Origin: Alphaproteobacteria bacterium
GTDB taxonomy: Bacteria > Pseudomonadota > Alphaproteobacteria > Geminicoccales > Geminicoccaceae
Direction of reading: 5' to 3'
DNA length: 64,000 bases
Assembly: GCA_026982705.1 (NCBI GenBank)
Contig: JALSGP010000012.1
Coordinates: forward strand, 1 to 64,000
Position numbers and translations under genes: made by a program. A model generated the notes under the pieces. The model did not search any database, was not told where the DNA came from, and saw only the letters and a program-made list of their open reading frames with translations. Below, one piece after another: positions 27,279-35,622 of this stretch. The stretch's first letter is position 1. Every line of letters begins with the position of its first letter.

Positions 27279-27743
27279 TCAGCCGCCGCAGCCGCCGATG
27301 GTCACCTTGACCTCACGGCTGGTCAGGTACACCGAGCCGTCGCTCATCTCCGCCAGCGCATACACCTTCTGCGTCTTGGCCAGGCGGATGCGGGTACTGG
27401 CCCAGGCCTCGCCGTTCTTCGGCGTGAAGTGGAAGGTGCACACGTCCGGACGCGGATTGCCGTCGGCGAACACGTGGACGCGCTGCACGTGGTCGTCGGC
27501 GGTCATGGGGCTGTCCACCGAGACGGAGACCGGCACGGTGTTGCCGTTCTCGGCGATCTCCGGCGCGTCCAGGGTGATCCGCCCCTCCTGGACGGTGCGA
27601 TCGCCGACGATCTCCTTGATCTTGGCCTCGACGGCCGCCGCATCGGCGCGGGCCGATCCGCCGGCGAGGCCCGCGAGGCCGAGGCCTGCCACCACTCCAC
27701 CGGTGCCGAACAGCAGCCGGCGACGTCCGATCCTGGTCTGCAT
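27279..27743 (-). CDS. soxY: SoxY, sulfur-carrying subunit
   Basis: Protein of 154 residues that carries pathway intermediates on its C-terminal Cys. The twin-arginine signal (GRRRLLFGTGG) spans about the first 33 residues. The C-terminus ends in VTIGGCGG, the swinging-arm motif with the carrier Cys. ATG 27743 is followed at once by the signal. It lies 35 bp downstream of soxX. Confidence 0.96.
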   Translation of the reverse strand: MQTRIGRRRLLFGTGGVVAGLGLAGLAGGSARADAAAVEAKIKEIVGDRTVQEGRITLDAPEIAENGNTVPVSVSVDSPMTADDHVQRVHVFADGNPRPDVCTFHFTPKNGEAWASTRIRLAKTQKVYALAEMSDGSVYLTSREVKVTIGGCGG

Positions 27744-27778
27744 CGCTTACTCCTTCTGCGACTCCACGGTTGCCCGGC

Positions 27779-28249
27779 TCACTGGAGCGTCTTGAGGAAG
27801 GCGATCACGTCCTCGACCTGTTCGGCGGTGAGGATCGTCTTGCCCCGGAACTTCTCGAGCACGTCGTGCAGGCCCGTCGACCGGAAGAAGGCCGGCATGA
27901 TCGTGTCCGGATTGACCACCTTGGGATCGACGATCCGCAACCGCATCTCGCCCTCGCTCAGACGCGAGGCGACACCGTCCAGCGACGGCCCCACGTTGCC
28001 GTGGTAGGGCTCGTCGGCCAGTGCCGACACCTGGTGGCACGCGAGGCAGTTGCCGAGCTTGCGGTTGACGAACACCTTGCGCCCCTTCTCCGGATCGCCC
28101 GGCTTGCCCGTGAGCGATTCCGGAATCGCGTGCTCGTCGACGATGGTATAGGTGATCCCCTGCTCGGTCACCTGCCGCTCGGCGGCGATGGCCGCGCCCC
28201 CGATCACGGCGGAGACGGCCAAGGCCGCCACCATCACCCCTGTTCGCAT
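27779..28249 (-). CDS. soxX: SoxX, monoheme cytochrome c
   Basis: Small subunit (156 residues) of the SoxAX cytochrome. A signal peptide (MVAALAVSAVIGGAAIAA) precedes the heme site C68-LACH; NPDTIMPAFF supplies the distal Met ligand. The frame is open for 34 codons upstream, but ATG 28249 begins the signal peptide and has an AGAGGGA site, so it is the start. First gene of the soxXYZAB-soxV unit, with an AT-rich promoter region before it. Confidence 0.94.
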   Translation of the reverse strand: MRTGVMVAALAVSAVIGGAAIAAERQVTEQGITYTIVDEHAIPESLTGKPGDPEKGRKVFVNRKLGNCLACHQVSALADEPYHGNVGPSLDGVASRLSEGEMRLRIVDPKVVNPDTIMPAFFRSTGLHDVLEKFRGKTILTAEQVEDVIAFLKTLQ

Positions 28250-28331
28250 GGACGTGGAGCTCCCTCTCTTCTCTCTCGCTGGCCCGATGGTGCCGACATG
28301 CCTGCGCACGCCCGCCACCATGTGGCGGCGA

Positions 28332-28354
28332 TCATATTCGCGCTTTTTCATATC
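28332..28354 (-). promoter_or_regulatory. Direct repeat in the sox promoter region
   Basis: TCATATT at 28332-28338 and TCATATC at 28348-28354 (plus-strand reading) repeat with a 16-bp period inside a rare AT-rich patch about 85-105 bp upstream of soxX. Possible binding sites for a regulator of the sox genes; no soxR gene is in the window. Confidence 0.3.
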
Positions 28355-28436
28355 GCAAGACGCCGCGACGCTCCCGGCGTGCCGCCGAGTGTCGCACGGG
28401 GACGCGTGGGACGGGCAATTCTACCGCAGGTCTGTA

Positions 28437-28826
28437 TCAATCGGTCGCGGCGTGCGCCGCCACCTCCTCCCCGTGGGGCGGCAGGCGCGCCAGCAACTCC
28501 GCCAGCAGCGGCCAGAAGAAGTCCTCGCCGGGATAGCCGGTGATGCGGCCGATCTCCCGCCCGTTCTCGACGAGCACGAAGGTGGGCGTGTAGCGGATGC
28601 CCTTGACGAAGGCCAGATCCGGCGGTCGCGGCCCGTCCACGTCCACCCGTCTAAGGGGGGCGATCCGCGCTTCCGGGGTCCTGGGATAGATGGGCCCGAT
28701 CTCCTCGTGCCAGCGCTCGCACCACTCGCAGTACGCGCTCTCGAACATGACCAGCTGCGCCGCCCATGCCCTCGCCGCCACCACCAGCAGCGGCAGCGCC
28801 AGCACGATCGAGAGGATCCGACGCAT
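28437..28826 (-). CDS. soxS: SoxS-like periplasmic thioredoxin
   Basis: Thioredoxin-fold protein of 129 residues. An N-terminal signal peptide (ILSIVLALPLLVVAARAWA) is followed by LVMFESAYCEWCERWHEEIG with the CEWC active site, YPRTPEARIAPLRRVD, and the cis-Pro region RYTPTFVLVENGREIGRI. This matches SoxS of Paracoccus-type sox loci, which keeps the SoxY Cys reduced and active. ATG 28826 has GAGGGAG about 9 bases upstream. The frame continues upstream without a stop into another ORF, so a longer fusion product cannot be excluded. Read in the same direction as soxX, 187 bp before it. Confidence 0.88.
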   Translation of the reverse strand: MRRILSIVLALPLLVVAARAWAAQLVMFESAYCEWCERWHEEIGPIYPRTPEARIAPLRRVDVDGPRPPDLAFVKGIRYTPTFVLVENGREIGRITGYPGEDFFWPLLAELLARLPPHGEEVAAHAATD

Positions 28827-29348
28827 GGGGCGATCTCCCTCGCATCCGCCGCGGAAACGACGGACTTCGCCGGGGGGCACCCGGCGCCGCCAGCCGTCTC
28901 CGGCGACCATATAGCCCAGCTGATCGGCGGGACCATCGAGGGCGCGGCCGAGACGCGGATCGACCAGGGCGCGGTACGGGATCCACAGCTCGCGTTCGTC
29001 GGGGCCCGTGACCACCGCCGCCATCGCCGCGAACAGCGGGCGGGCGACGGTGCCGCTGCGCGCCGGCTCGACGAGCCACAGGCGGGGAACGGTGAAGAGG
29101 ACCGGTCGATCCGGTGGCGGCGGATCCAGCAGGAACCCGGCCCACAGCGGTCCGTCGTCGCGGCCGAGGCCGAAGACCCGCCGCCCGGCCCGCGCCCGCA
29201 GCCAATCCTCGATCCGGTGGCAGAACTCGGATGGCGCCTGCGCCTCGCCGTTGGCCGCGGCGATCGGCCACAACAGGCGGCAGTGTCCGATCCCGAGTTC
29301 CTGCAGCCACCAGCGCCCGGCCGTCGGCGTGTCCCTCGCTCCGTCCAT
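28827..29348 (-). CDS. ORF of 174 codons running in frame into soxS (possible GNAT-like domain)
   Basis: From ATG 29348, with a GGAGGA ribosome site, a frame of 174 codons runs without any stop straight into the soxS start. Its sequence looks protein-like: WLQELGIGHCRLLWP, FGLGRDDGPLWAGFLLD, VPRLWLVEPARSGTVARPLFAAM, LGYMVAGDGWRRR. The strand and helix order hints at a degenerate GNAT acetyltransferase fold, but I cannot claim the family. Either it is a 303-residue fusion with SoxS, odd because a signal peptide would then be internal, or the stop was lost by mutation or sequencing error. Confidence 0.45.
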
Positions 29349-29400
29349 CGCCGAGGCTCCTCCATCGGACCCCGCCTATCGACCCCGACCCGATGCCACA

Positions 29401-29414
29401 TTGACCCATCTCAA
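29401..29414. promoter_or_regulatory. FNR-type box between the soxS-side ORF and the Fnr-family gene
   Basis: TTGAC-CCAT-CTCAA keeps the outer TTGA...TCAA arms and the 14-bp length of the FNR/FnrL site TTGAT-N4-ATCAA. It is 50 bp upstream of the TTG start of the Fnr-family regulator and 53 bp upstream of the divergent ORF, so it could serve autoregulation and the soxS side. Confidence 0.5.
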
Positions 29415-29463
29415 ACTTTGTCCCACTAAGGCGGGTGATACTGGAACGGCGGGAGGACTTCCC

Positions 29464-30183
29464 TTGGCCGCCGTCGTCGACGACCGGGCCGTCTGCTGCG
29501 GACACCACCGGGTGTGCGAGAGTTGCGAGGTGCGCGACCTCGCCGTCTGCCGCGTCCTCTCGCCGGAGGAGCTGCGCCGCTTCGCCGCCCTCGCCCGTCA
29601 CGTGACGCTGGAGAGCGGCGCGACCCTGTTCCACGAGGGCGATCCCGCCACCCACGTCTATTCCCTGACCCGCGGCTATCTGCGCCTGTGCAAACTGCTG
29701 GCCGACGGCCGCCGCCAGATCACCGGCTTCCTGGTGCCGGGCGACTTCATCGGCCTCGCCTTCGCCGACACCTACGTCTATTCGGCCGAGGCCCTGGGGC
29801 CCACGAGACTCTGCGCCTTCGCCAGGACCGCCTTCCAGGACTGGCTCGCCCGCACCCCCCACCTCGAACACGAACTGCTGGGCCGGGCCCGCGGCGAGCT
29901 CGCCGCCGCCCAGGAACAGATGCTGCTGCTGGGCCGCAAGAGCGCCCGCGAGCGGGTGGCGAGCTTCCTGCTCGCCTTCGCCCGCAGGCTCGGCCGCGAG
30001 CCCGGCGAGACGGTGCCGCTGCCCATGACCCGCACCGACATCGCCGACTATCTCGGCCTCACCATCGAGACGGTGAGCCGCACCCTCTCGGGCCTGCGGC
30101 GCGAGGGACTGATCGAACTGGTGGGCAAGAACGGCTATCGCATCCGCCACGCGGCGGCGCTGGAAGCGGTGGCGGCGCTCTGA
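29464..30183 (+). CDS. Crp/Fnr family regulator, oxygen-sensing FnrL type
   Basis: Regulator of 239 residues. The N-terminal Cys cluster CESCEVRDLAVC (Cys18, Cys21, Cys29) plus central Cys117 (TRLCAF) matches the [4Fe-4S] ligands of FnrL-type proteins. The cyclic-nucleotide-like beta roll covers about 35-150, and the HTH at the end reads TRTDIADYLGLTIETVSRTL with the E-SR contacts for TTGA half sites. TTG 29464 follows GGGAGGA at 6 bases and gives the expected N-terminus. The FNR-like box upstream suggests autoregulation. Lying beside the sox genes, it may tune them or respiration to oxygen. Confidence 0.88.
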   Translation: MAAVVDDRAVCCGHHRVCESCEVRDLAVCRVLSPEELRRFAALARHVTLESGATLFHEGDPATHVYSLTRGYLRLCKLLADGRRQITGFLVPGDFIGLAFADTYVYSAEALGPTRLCAFARTAFQDWLARTPHLEHELLGRARGELAAAQEQMLLLGRKSARERVASFLLAFARRLGREPGETVPLPMTRTDIADYLGLTIETVSRTLSGLRREGLIELVGKNGYRIRHAAALEAVAAL

Positions 30184-30228
30184 CGCCCTCGCACGACCGT
30201 GACCGTCCGCGGCACCCCCTGCGATCCG

Positions 30229-30251
30229 CCCCTCCGTCCGGTAGGGAGGGG
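30229..30251 (+). terminator. Hairpin after the Fnr-family gene
   Basis: CCCCTCC (30229-30235) and GGAGGGG (30245-30251) form a 7-bp stem with a 9-nt loop 46 bp after the stop. There is no T tract, so its terminator role is tentative. The rest of the 294-bp gap up to the pilin gene shows nothing else I can name. Confidence 0.35.
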
Positions 30252-30477
30252 ACGCCCGCACGGGTCGGGTGAGCCGCGCGGGACGCGGGGCCGCCATCGA
30301 TCCGCACCGGTCTCCGCGATCCCGGGATCCCCTCGGAAAAGACGGCGATCGCGGCGATCCCCGGTGCGGACGTCGCTCCGTGCGGTCCTCGTCCGCCGGT
30401 GCACGGGCGGGCCCGTCCGACGCGCCCGTCGCATCGGGAGACGGCGGGCCGGGGAGCACCGCCCGCCCCGGCGCGGC

Positions 30478-30663
30478 TCACCCCCCGCCCAGCACCGCCA
30501 CGATGGCCGCGCCGATGGTCTCCCACAGACGGCCGGCACTGTCGGCGAAGGCCACGTAGCCACCCACCGCCGCCACCGCCACCAGCGAGGCCACCAGGGC
30601 GTACTCCACCGCCGTGGCCCCGCGCTCGTCGGCGGTGAGCCGGCATCCACCTGGAACGCGCAT
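30478..30663 (-). CDS. Flp-type pilin
   Basis: Small prepilin of 61 residues. After a short basic leader (CRLTADERG) comes the cleavage site and mature start ATAVEYALVASLVAVAAVG, with Glu at +5 and Tyr at +6 as in Flp/Fap pilins of type IVb tad systems, followed by a short tail. ATG 30663 has GGAG 6 bases upstream; a second ATG at 30678 is less well placed. No tad, cpa or prepilin peptidase gene is in the window, so it is an orphan here. Confidence 0.75.
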   Translation of the reverse strand: MRVPGGCRLTADERGATAVEYALVASLVAVAAVGGYVAFADSAGRLWETIGAAIVAVLGGG

Positions 30664-30706
30664 CCCGGGCTCCGGCATCGTCCACCGCCGCCAGCATGCG
30701 GGGAGA

Positions 30707-31738
30707 TCATGAAGAAGTCGTGAACGGCACCGCCTCCTCCGGGTCCCGCACCGCCGCCCAGGCCTCCAGCAGCACCCGCGGCGGCACCTCCCGGCCGCGG
30801 GCGCCCTCGGAGAGGAGGCGGCGGAAGCGGCGGGCACCGGGAAGACCGTTGGCGAGGCCCAGCATGTGCCGGGCGACCGCGTAGAGCGGGACTCCCTCGG
30901 CGGCGACGCGGGCGGCGTACGCGGCCATGGCCGCCACCACCGTCCGGCGGCGGGGCCGGAAGTCGGGGTCGAAGAGGGCCCGCTCGAAGGCCACGAGCCG
31001 CCACGGCTCGCGATAGGCGGTGCGGCCCACCATCACCCCGTCCAGGTGGGCGAGATGGGCGCGCGCCTCCTCGGGGGAGGTGATGCCGCCGTTGTAGACC
31101 ACCGTGAGCTCGGGGAAGGTCTCCTTGAGGCGGTAGACCCGCTCCGGCCGCAGCGGTGGGATCTCGCGGTTCTCCTTGGGCGACAGGCCCCGCAGCCAGG
31201 CCTTGCGGGCGTGCACCAGGAACACGCGGCAGCCGGCCCCGGCCACCCGCTCCACGAAGCGGGCGAGGAAGGCGAAGTCGTCGTCCTCGTCCACGCCGAT
31301 CCGGCACTTGACGGTGACCGGCAGCGAGGTGGCCGCCCGCATGGCCCGCACGCAGGCCGCGACCCTGGCCGGCTCGCGCATCAGCACCACGCCGAAGGCC
31401 CCCTCCCGCACCCGCGGCGAGGGACAGCCGCAGTTGAGGTCGACCTCGTCGTAGCCCCAGGCCTCCGCCAGCTCGGCACAGCGGGCGAGGGCCGCGGGAT
31501 CGCTGCCGCCGAACTGGACCGCGAGGGGCCGTTCGGCCGGATCGTGGGCGAGATGGCGGACCGGATCGCCGTGGAGCACGGCCCCCGCGGCGATCATCTC
31601 GGTATAGAGACGCGCGTGCGGGGCGAGCTGCCGGTGGAAGTAGCGGCAGTGGCGATCGGTCCAGTCCATCATGGGCGCCACGCAGAGGCGCCAGGGGGAC
31701 GCACCTTCGTCGCGGGGTCCCGTGAGGTGCCGGCTCAT
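30707..31738 (-). CDS. dusA: tRNA-dihydrouridine(20/20a) synthase
   Basis: FMN enzyme of 343 residues reducing U20/U20a in the tRNA D-loop. DusA marks: CVAPMMDWTDRHCRYFHRQ at the N-terminus, EVDLNCGCPSPRV with the catalytic Cys, VKCRIGVDEDDDF, FLVHARKAWLRGLSPKENR and VYNGGITS. The C-terminal helical domain is complete. ATG 31738 is used. It lies 54 bp downstream of rnd on the same strand and may be cotranscribed, both acting on tRNA. Confidence 0.95.
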   Translation of the reverse strand: MSRHLTGPRDEGASPWRLCVAPMMDWTDRHCRYFHRQLAPHARLYTEMIAAGAVLHGDPVRHLAHDPAERPLAVQFGGSDPAALARCAELAEAWGYDEVDLNCGCPSPRVREGAFGVVLMREPARVAACVRAMRAATSLPVTVKCRIGVDEDDDFAFLARFVERVAGAGCRVFLVHARKAWLRGLSPKENREIPPLRPERVYRLKETFPELTVVYNGGITSPEEARAHLAHLDGVMVGRTAYREPWRLVAFERALFDPDFRPRRRTVVAAMAAYAARVAAEGVPLYAVARHMLGLANGLPGARRFRRLLSEGARGREVPPRVLLEAWAAVRDPEEAVPFTTSS

Positions 31739-31792
31739 GAGGATGCGCGCTCTCCGTCCCTTCCGTCGCCACGCGTCCCGGAGGCCGCCGGA

Positions 31793-32962
31793 TCACGCAC
31801 CGGCCCGCGGTCCCGCCGGTTCCAGTTCGAGGAGACGGATGCGGCGACCGGCCACGGCCAGCGCGAGGCGCCCGTGCTTGAGGGCCAGCGCCCGCTCGCC
31901 GAACACCTGCCGGCGCCACCCCCGGAGCGCCGGCACCTCGGCCCGGTCGTCACGGGCGATGCGCTCGAGATCGGCGGCGCCGGCGATCAGCCGCTGGGCC
32001 ACCTCGTGCTCCTCGGCGCAGTATTTGAGCAGCACCCTGAGCAGATCCACCACCGGCCCGAGTCCCGGCGGCGGTCGTTCCGGCCGCGGCAGGCGCGGCA
32101 GCTCCGATTCGGGACGCGCCATCACCTCCCGCACGATCTCCAACACCGCCCGCCGCTGCGGGGCATCGAGGGCGATGCGCCGCAGCCGGGCCAGCGCCTC
32201 GGCGGTGGTGGGTCGGGCGGCGGCCAGCTCCAGCAGCAGATCGTCGCGGAGGACGCGGTTGCGGGGCACGTCGCGGGCCTGCGCCTCCCGCTCCCGCCAG
32301 GCGGCCAGCGCCTGCACCAGCGCCACGAAGCGCGGCTCGCGCGAGCGCAGCTTGAGCCGCCGCCAGGCCTCCTCGGGCCGCTGGACGTAGAGTTCCGGAT
32401 CCAGCAGCCGGGCCAGCTCCTCGTGCACCCACTCGAGCCGCCCCATGGCCAGCACCCGCGCCCTGAGCCTCTCGTAGAGGTCGCAGAGATGGATCACGTC
32501 GGCGAGGGCATAGCGCAGCTGCGCCTCGTCCAGCGGCCGCCGCGCCCAGTCGAGGAAGCGATGGGACTTGTCGAGGCGCACGCCCAGGAGCCGCGCCACC
32601 AGCTGGTCGTAGGAGACCTCCTCGCCGAGGCCGCAGACCATGGCCGCCACCTGGGTGTCGAAGACCGGCGCCGGCAGGCGCCCGCCCAGCCGCCGGTGGA
32701 AGATCTCCAGGTCCTGCCGGCAGGCGTGGAAGACCTTGGTGACGGCGGGATCGAGCAGGAGTTCCGCGAGCGGCGCGAGGTCGAGGCCGGGGGCGAGGGG
32801 ATCGACGGCCACCGCCGTGCCCGGCCAGCCGAGCTGCACCAGGCACAGCCGGGGCCAGTAGGTGCGATCGCGCATGAACTCGGTGTCGACGGCCACGTAC
32901 TCGCGCCGGCGCGCCTCGGCGACGAGGCGGGCGAGGGCTTCGGTGCTGGTGACGACGGTCAT
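31793..32962 (-). CDS. rnd: Ribonuclease D
   Basis: 3'-5' exoribonuclease of 389 residues involved in trimming tRNA ends. The DEDDy active-site motifs are VAVDTEFMRD, FHACRQDLEIF and RYALADVIHLCDLYE. An HRDC domain covers about residues 205-290, and a second helical region completes the protein. ATG 32962 is the natural start. It is divergent from aspS, with a TTGACA-containing gap between them. Confidence 0.95.
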   Translation of the reverse strand: MTVVTSTEALARLVAEARRREYVAVDTEFMRDRTYWPRLCLVQLGWPGTAVAVDPLAPGLDLAPLAELLLDPAVTKVFHACRQDLEIFHRRLGGRLPAPVFDTQVAAMVCGLGEEVSYDQLVARLLGVRLDKSHRFLDWARRPLDEAQLRYALADVIHLCDLYERLRARVLAMGRLEWVHEELARLLDPELYVQRPEEAWRRLKLRSREPRFVALVQALAAWREREAQARDVPRNRVLRDDLLLELAAARPTTAEALARLRRIALDAPQRRAVLEIVREVMARPESELPRLPRPERPPPGLGPVVDLLRVLLKYCAEEHEVAQRLIAGAADLERIARDDRAEVPALRGWRRQVFGERALALKHGRLALAVAGRRIRLLELEPAGPRAGA

Positions 32963-32994
32963 GGTCTCCCACGGGAAGGGGTGCGAGGGCGGCC

Positions 32995-33024
32995 TTGACA
33001 GCGGCCGGGCGGGGATGACCTTAA
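32995..33024 (+). promoter_or_regulatory. Putative promoter of aspS
   Basis: Consensus TTGACA at 32995-33000 followed after 17-18 bp by ACCTTAA (33018-33024). The expected transcription start near 33031 is upstream of both candidate aspS starts. Confidence 0.5.
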
Positions 33025-33084
33025 CGCGCGGCCGGCCGCCGGGCCAGCCGTCCCCGGATGTCCTCCCCCAAGGCGAGCGCGCCC

Positions 33085-34959
33085 ATGCATCCCTATCGCA
33101 CCCACAGCTGTGGCCAACTGCGCAAGCACCACGTCGGCGAGACGGTGCGGCTTTCGGGCTGGGTCCACCGCAAGCGCGACCACGGCCAGCTCCTGTTCGT
33201 GGACCTTCGCGACCACACCGGCATCACCCAGGTGGTCTTCCACCCGGACCGGCCCTTCTTCGCCGAGGCGGAACGGGTGCGCCTCGAGAGCGTCGTCACG
33301 GTGACCGGCCGGGTGGTGGCGCGCCAGCCGGAGACGGTCAATCCCAACATCCCCACCGGCGAGGTGGAGCTGGTGGCCGACGCCTTCCATCTGGAATCGG
33401 CCGCCCTCACCCCGCTGCCGCTGCAGGTCAATTCGGACCGCGACTATGCCGAGGAGGTGCGGCTGCGCTACCGCTATCTCGACCTCCGGCGGGAGAAGAT
33501 GCAGCGTCGCATCCGCCTGCGCAGCGCCGTCGTCGCCTCCATCCGCCGGCGCATGCAGGAACAGGGCTTCGTCGAGATCCACACCCCCATCCTCACCGCC
33601 AGCTCGCCCGAGGGCGCCCGCGACTTCCTCGTCCCCTCGCGCCTGCATCCGGGCCGCTTCTACGCCCTCCCCCAGGCGCCGCAGATCTACAAGCAGCTCC
33701 TCATGATCGCCGGCTTCGACCGCTACTTCCAGATCGCCCCTTGCTTCCGGGACGAGGACGCCCGCGCCGACCGCAGTCCGGGCGAGTTCTACCAGCTCGA
33801 CCTGGAGATGGCCTTCGTCACCCAGGAGGACGTGTTCGCCGCGGTGGAGCCGGTGCTCCACGGCGTCTTCACCGAATTCTCCGAGCGCTCGGTCACCGAG
33901 CCGCCCTTCCCGCGGATCCCCTGGCGGGAGGCGATGCTGAAGTACGGCACCGACAAGCCGGATCTCCGGATCCCCATCCACATCGCCGACGTGACCCACG
34001 TCTTCCGCGGTTCGGAGTTCCGCATCTTCGCCCGGGCGGTGGAGAAGGGCGCGGTGGTGCGGGCGATCCCGGCGCCGGGCGCGGCGGCGCGGCCGCGCTC
34101 CTTCTTCGACCAGATGATCGCCTTCGCCCAGGAGCAGGGCGCGCCCGGGCTCGGCTACATCGTCTTCGCGGGCGGCGAGGCCCGGGGACCGGTGGCCAAG
34201 TTCCTGGATCCGGTGCGCCTCGACCGGCTGCGGCAGGCGGCGGAGCTGGACGAGGGGGACGCGGTGTTCTTCGTCTGCGAGAAGGAGAAGGCCGCCGCCC
34301 GCCTCGCCGGTCTCGTGCGGGTGGAGCTGGGCCGGCGCCTCGATCTGGTGGCGCAGGACACCTTCCGCTTCTGCTGGATCGTCGACTTCCCCATGTACGA
34401 GTGGGACGAGGAGGAAGGGCGCATCGTCTTCTCCCACAATCCCTTCTCCATGCCCCAGGGGGGCCTCGAGGCGCTGGAGACCCGGGATCCCCTCGAGATC
34501 CTCGCCTGGCAGTACGACATCGTGTGCAACGGGGTGGAGCTCTCCTCCGGGGCCATCCGCAACCATCGTCCCGAGATCATGGAGAAGGCCTTCGAGATCG
34601 CCGGCTACGACCGCACCGAGCTGGAACGCCGCTTCGGTGGCCTCTATCGCGCCCTGCAGTACGGGGCACCGCCCCACGGCGGCCTGGCGCCGGGCATCGA
34701 GCGCATCGTCATGCTGCTGGCCGACGTGCCCAACATCCGCGAGGTGACGCCCTTCCCCCTCGACCAGCGGGCGCGGGAGCTGATGCTGGGCGCTCCCTCG
34801 CCGGTGAGCGAGCGGCAGCTCCGCGAGCTCCACATCCGCCTCGCGCCGGAGGCGCGGCGGGCGCTGGAGACGGAGGCCGTCCGCGGCGCTCCGGAAGCCG
34901 ACTCCACCGCGGCGGCCACGGAGGACGCGGGCGGGGGATCGGCCGCGGCCGCCTCCTGA
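33085..34959 (+). CDS. aspS: Aspartyl-tRNA synthetase
   Basis: Class II synthetase of 624 residues charging tRNA-Asp (the bacterial large type with GAD insertion). The N-terminal OB fold begins [11 protein letters not shown]; motif 1 lies near [18 protein letters not shown], motif 2 is [18 protein letters not shown], and motif 3 is [15 protein letters not shown] 33085 is chosen since HPYRTH is the canonical beginning and AAGGCGAG precedes it; ATG 33058 would add nine residues. The last 35 residues are an extra Ala/Gly/Glu-rich tail. It ends 3 bp from the convergent anti-sigma gene. Confidence 0.96.
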   Translation: MHPYRTHSCGQLRKHHVGETVRLSGWVHRKRDHGQLLFVDLRDHTGITQVVFHPDRPFFAEAERVRLESVVTVTGRVVARQPETVNPNIPTGEVELVADAFHLESAALTPLPLQVNSDRDYAEEVRLRYRYLDLRREKMQRRIRLRSAVVASIRRRMQEQGFVEIHTPILTASSPEGARDFLVPSRLHPGRFYALPQAPQIYKQLLMIAGFDRYFQIAPCFRDEDARADRSPGEFYQLDLEMAFVTQEDVFAAVEPVLHGVFTEFSERSVTEPPFPRIPWREAMLKYGTDKPDLRIPIHIADVTHVFRGSEFRIFARAVEKGAVVRAIPAPGAAARPRSFFDQMIAFAQEQGAPGLGYIVFAGGEARGPVAKFLDPVRLDRLRQAAELDEGDAVFFVCEKEKAAARLAGLVRVELGRRLDLVAQDTFRFCWIVDFPMYEWDEEEGRIVFSHNPFSMPQGGLEALETRDPLEILAWQYDIVCNGVELSSGAIRNHRPEIMEKAFEIAGYDRTELERRFGGLYRALQYGAPPHGGLAPGIERIVMLLADVPNIREVTPFPLDQRARELMLGAPSPVSERQLRELHIRLAPEARRALETEAVRGAPEADSTAAATEDAGGGSAAAAS

Positions 34960-34962
34960 GTC

Positions 34963-35622
34963 TCAGTCGCCGCCGAGACGCCGTCTCTCCTCCCCGGGAT
35001 CCAGCACCCGCGCGCCCAGCCGCGCCAGCAGCGCCTCCATCGGCCCGCGGGCGTCGCCGCCGGCGGGCGCGTAGGTGGCGGGAGCGGGATCGCCGTACCA
35101 CAGCACCACCCGCCAGTCGCCGTCCGCCCCGCGGCAGGCCAGCCCCTCGCCGCCCTCCGCCTCCAGGCGGTAGCGCCGGCACAGCCGCCCGTCGGCGGTG
35201 ACCACGGTGAGCAGCGGGCGGATCCCCTCCGCCTCGGTGCCGCTGGGGACCGTTCCGAGCACCCGCGCGAGCCGCGCCGCCGGATCCGGATGCAGCGTCC
35301 ACCAGCCCCCCACCAGCAGCAGGGCGGCGAGACCGGCGGCGATGGCCGCCGCCAGCGGGCGCGGACGGATCCGCCGCGGGAAGGGCGGGATGCGCGCACC
35401 GGCCCCCGTCGCCGCCCGCACCAGTCGCTCCGGCACCGGCTCCGTGAGGGTGTCGGCGAAGGCGGCTCGGGCCAGGGCCGCGGTCTCCAGATAGAGACGC
35501 AGCCGCGCCCGCGCCTCCGGATCCCGGGCGAGCAGCGCCTCCACCGCCCGCGCCTCGGCGGCATCCAGCTCGCCGTCGGCGTAGGCCATGATCCTCTCGT
35601 CGCGATCGCGTTCCGACGTCAT
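34963..35622 (-). CDS. Anti-sigma factor, single-span
   Basis: Protein of 219 residues. The N-terminal part (DERIMAYADGELDAAEARAVEALLARDPEAR) has the helical anti-sigma domain layout without the zinc-binding HxxxCxxC motif. One transmembrane helix follows (about 106-126, AAAIAAGLAALLLVGGWWTL), then a periplasmic C-terminal domain of about 90 residues with two Cys. It would hold the ECF sigma factor at the membrane and sense the periplasm. ATG 35622 overlaps the sigma stop (ATGA), typical of coupled sigma/anti-sigma pairs. Confidence 0.85.
   Translation of the reverse strand: MTSERDRDERIMAYADGELDAAEARAVEALLARDPEARARLRLYLETAALARAAFADTLTEPVPERLVRAATGAGARIPPFPRRIRPRPLAAAIAAGLAALLLVGGWWTLHPDPAARLARVLGTVPSGTEAEGIRPLLTVVTADGRLCRRYRLEAEGGEGLACRGADGDWRVVLWYGDPAPATYAPAGGDARGPMEALLARLGARVLDPGEERRRLGGD

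Noticed and set aside
28250-28351. 34-codon extension at the N-terminus of SoxX
   Set aside because: It would precede the signal peptide with a charged stretch and covers the promoter region.
33058-33084. Earlier ATG as the start of aspS
   Set aside because: The nine extra residues are not found in AspRS proteins, and the ribosome site fits ATG 33085.
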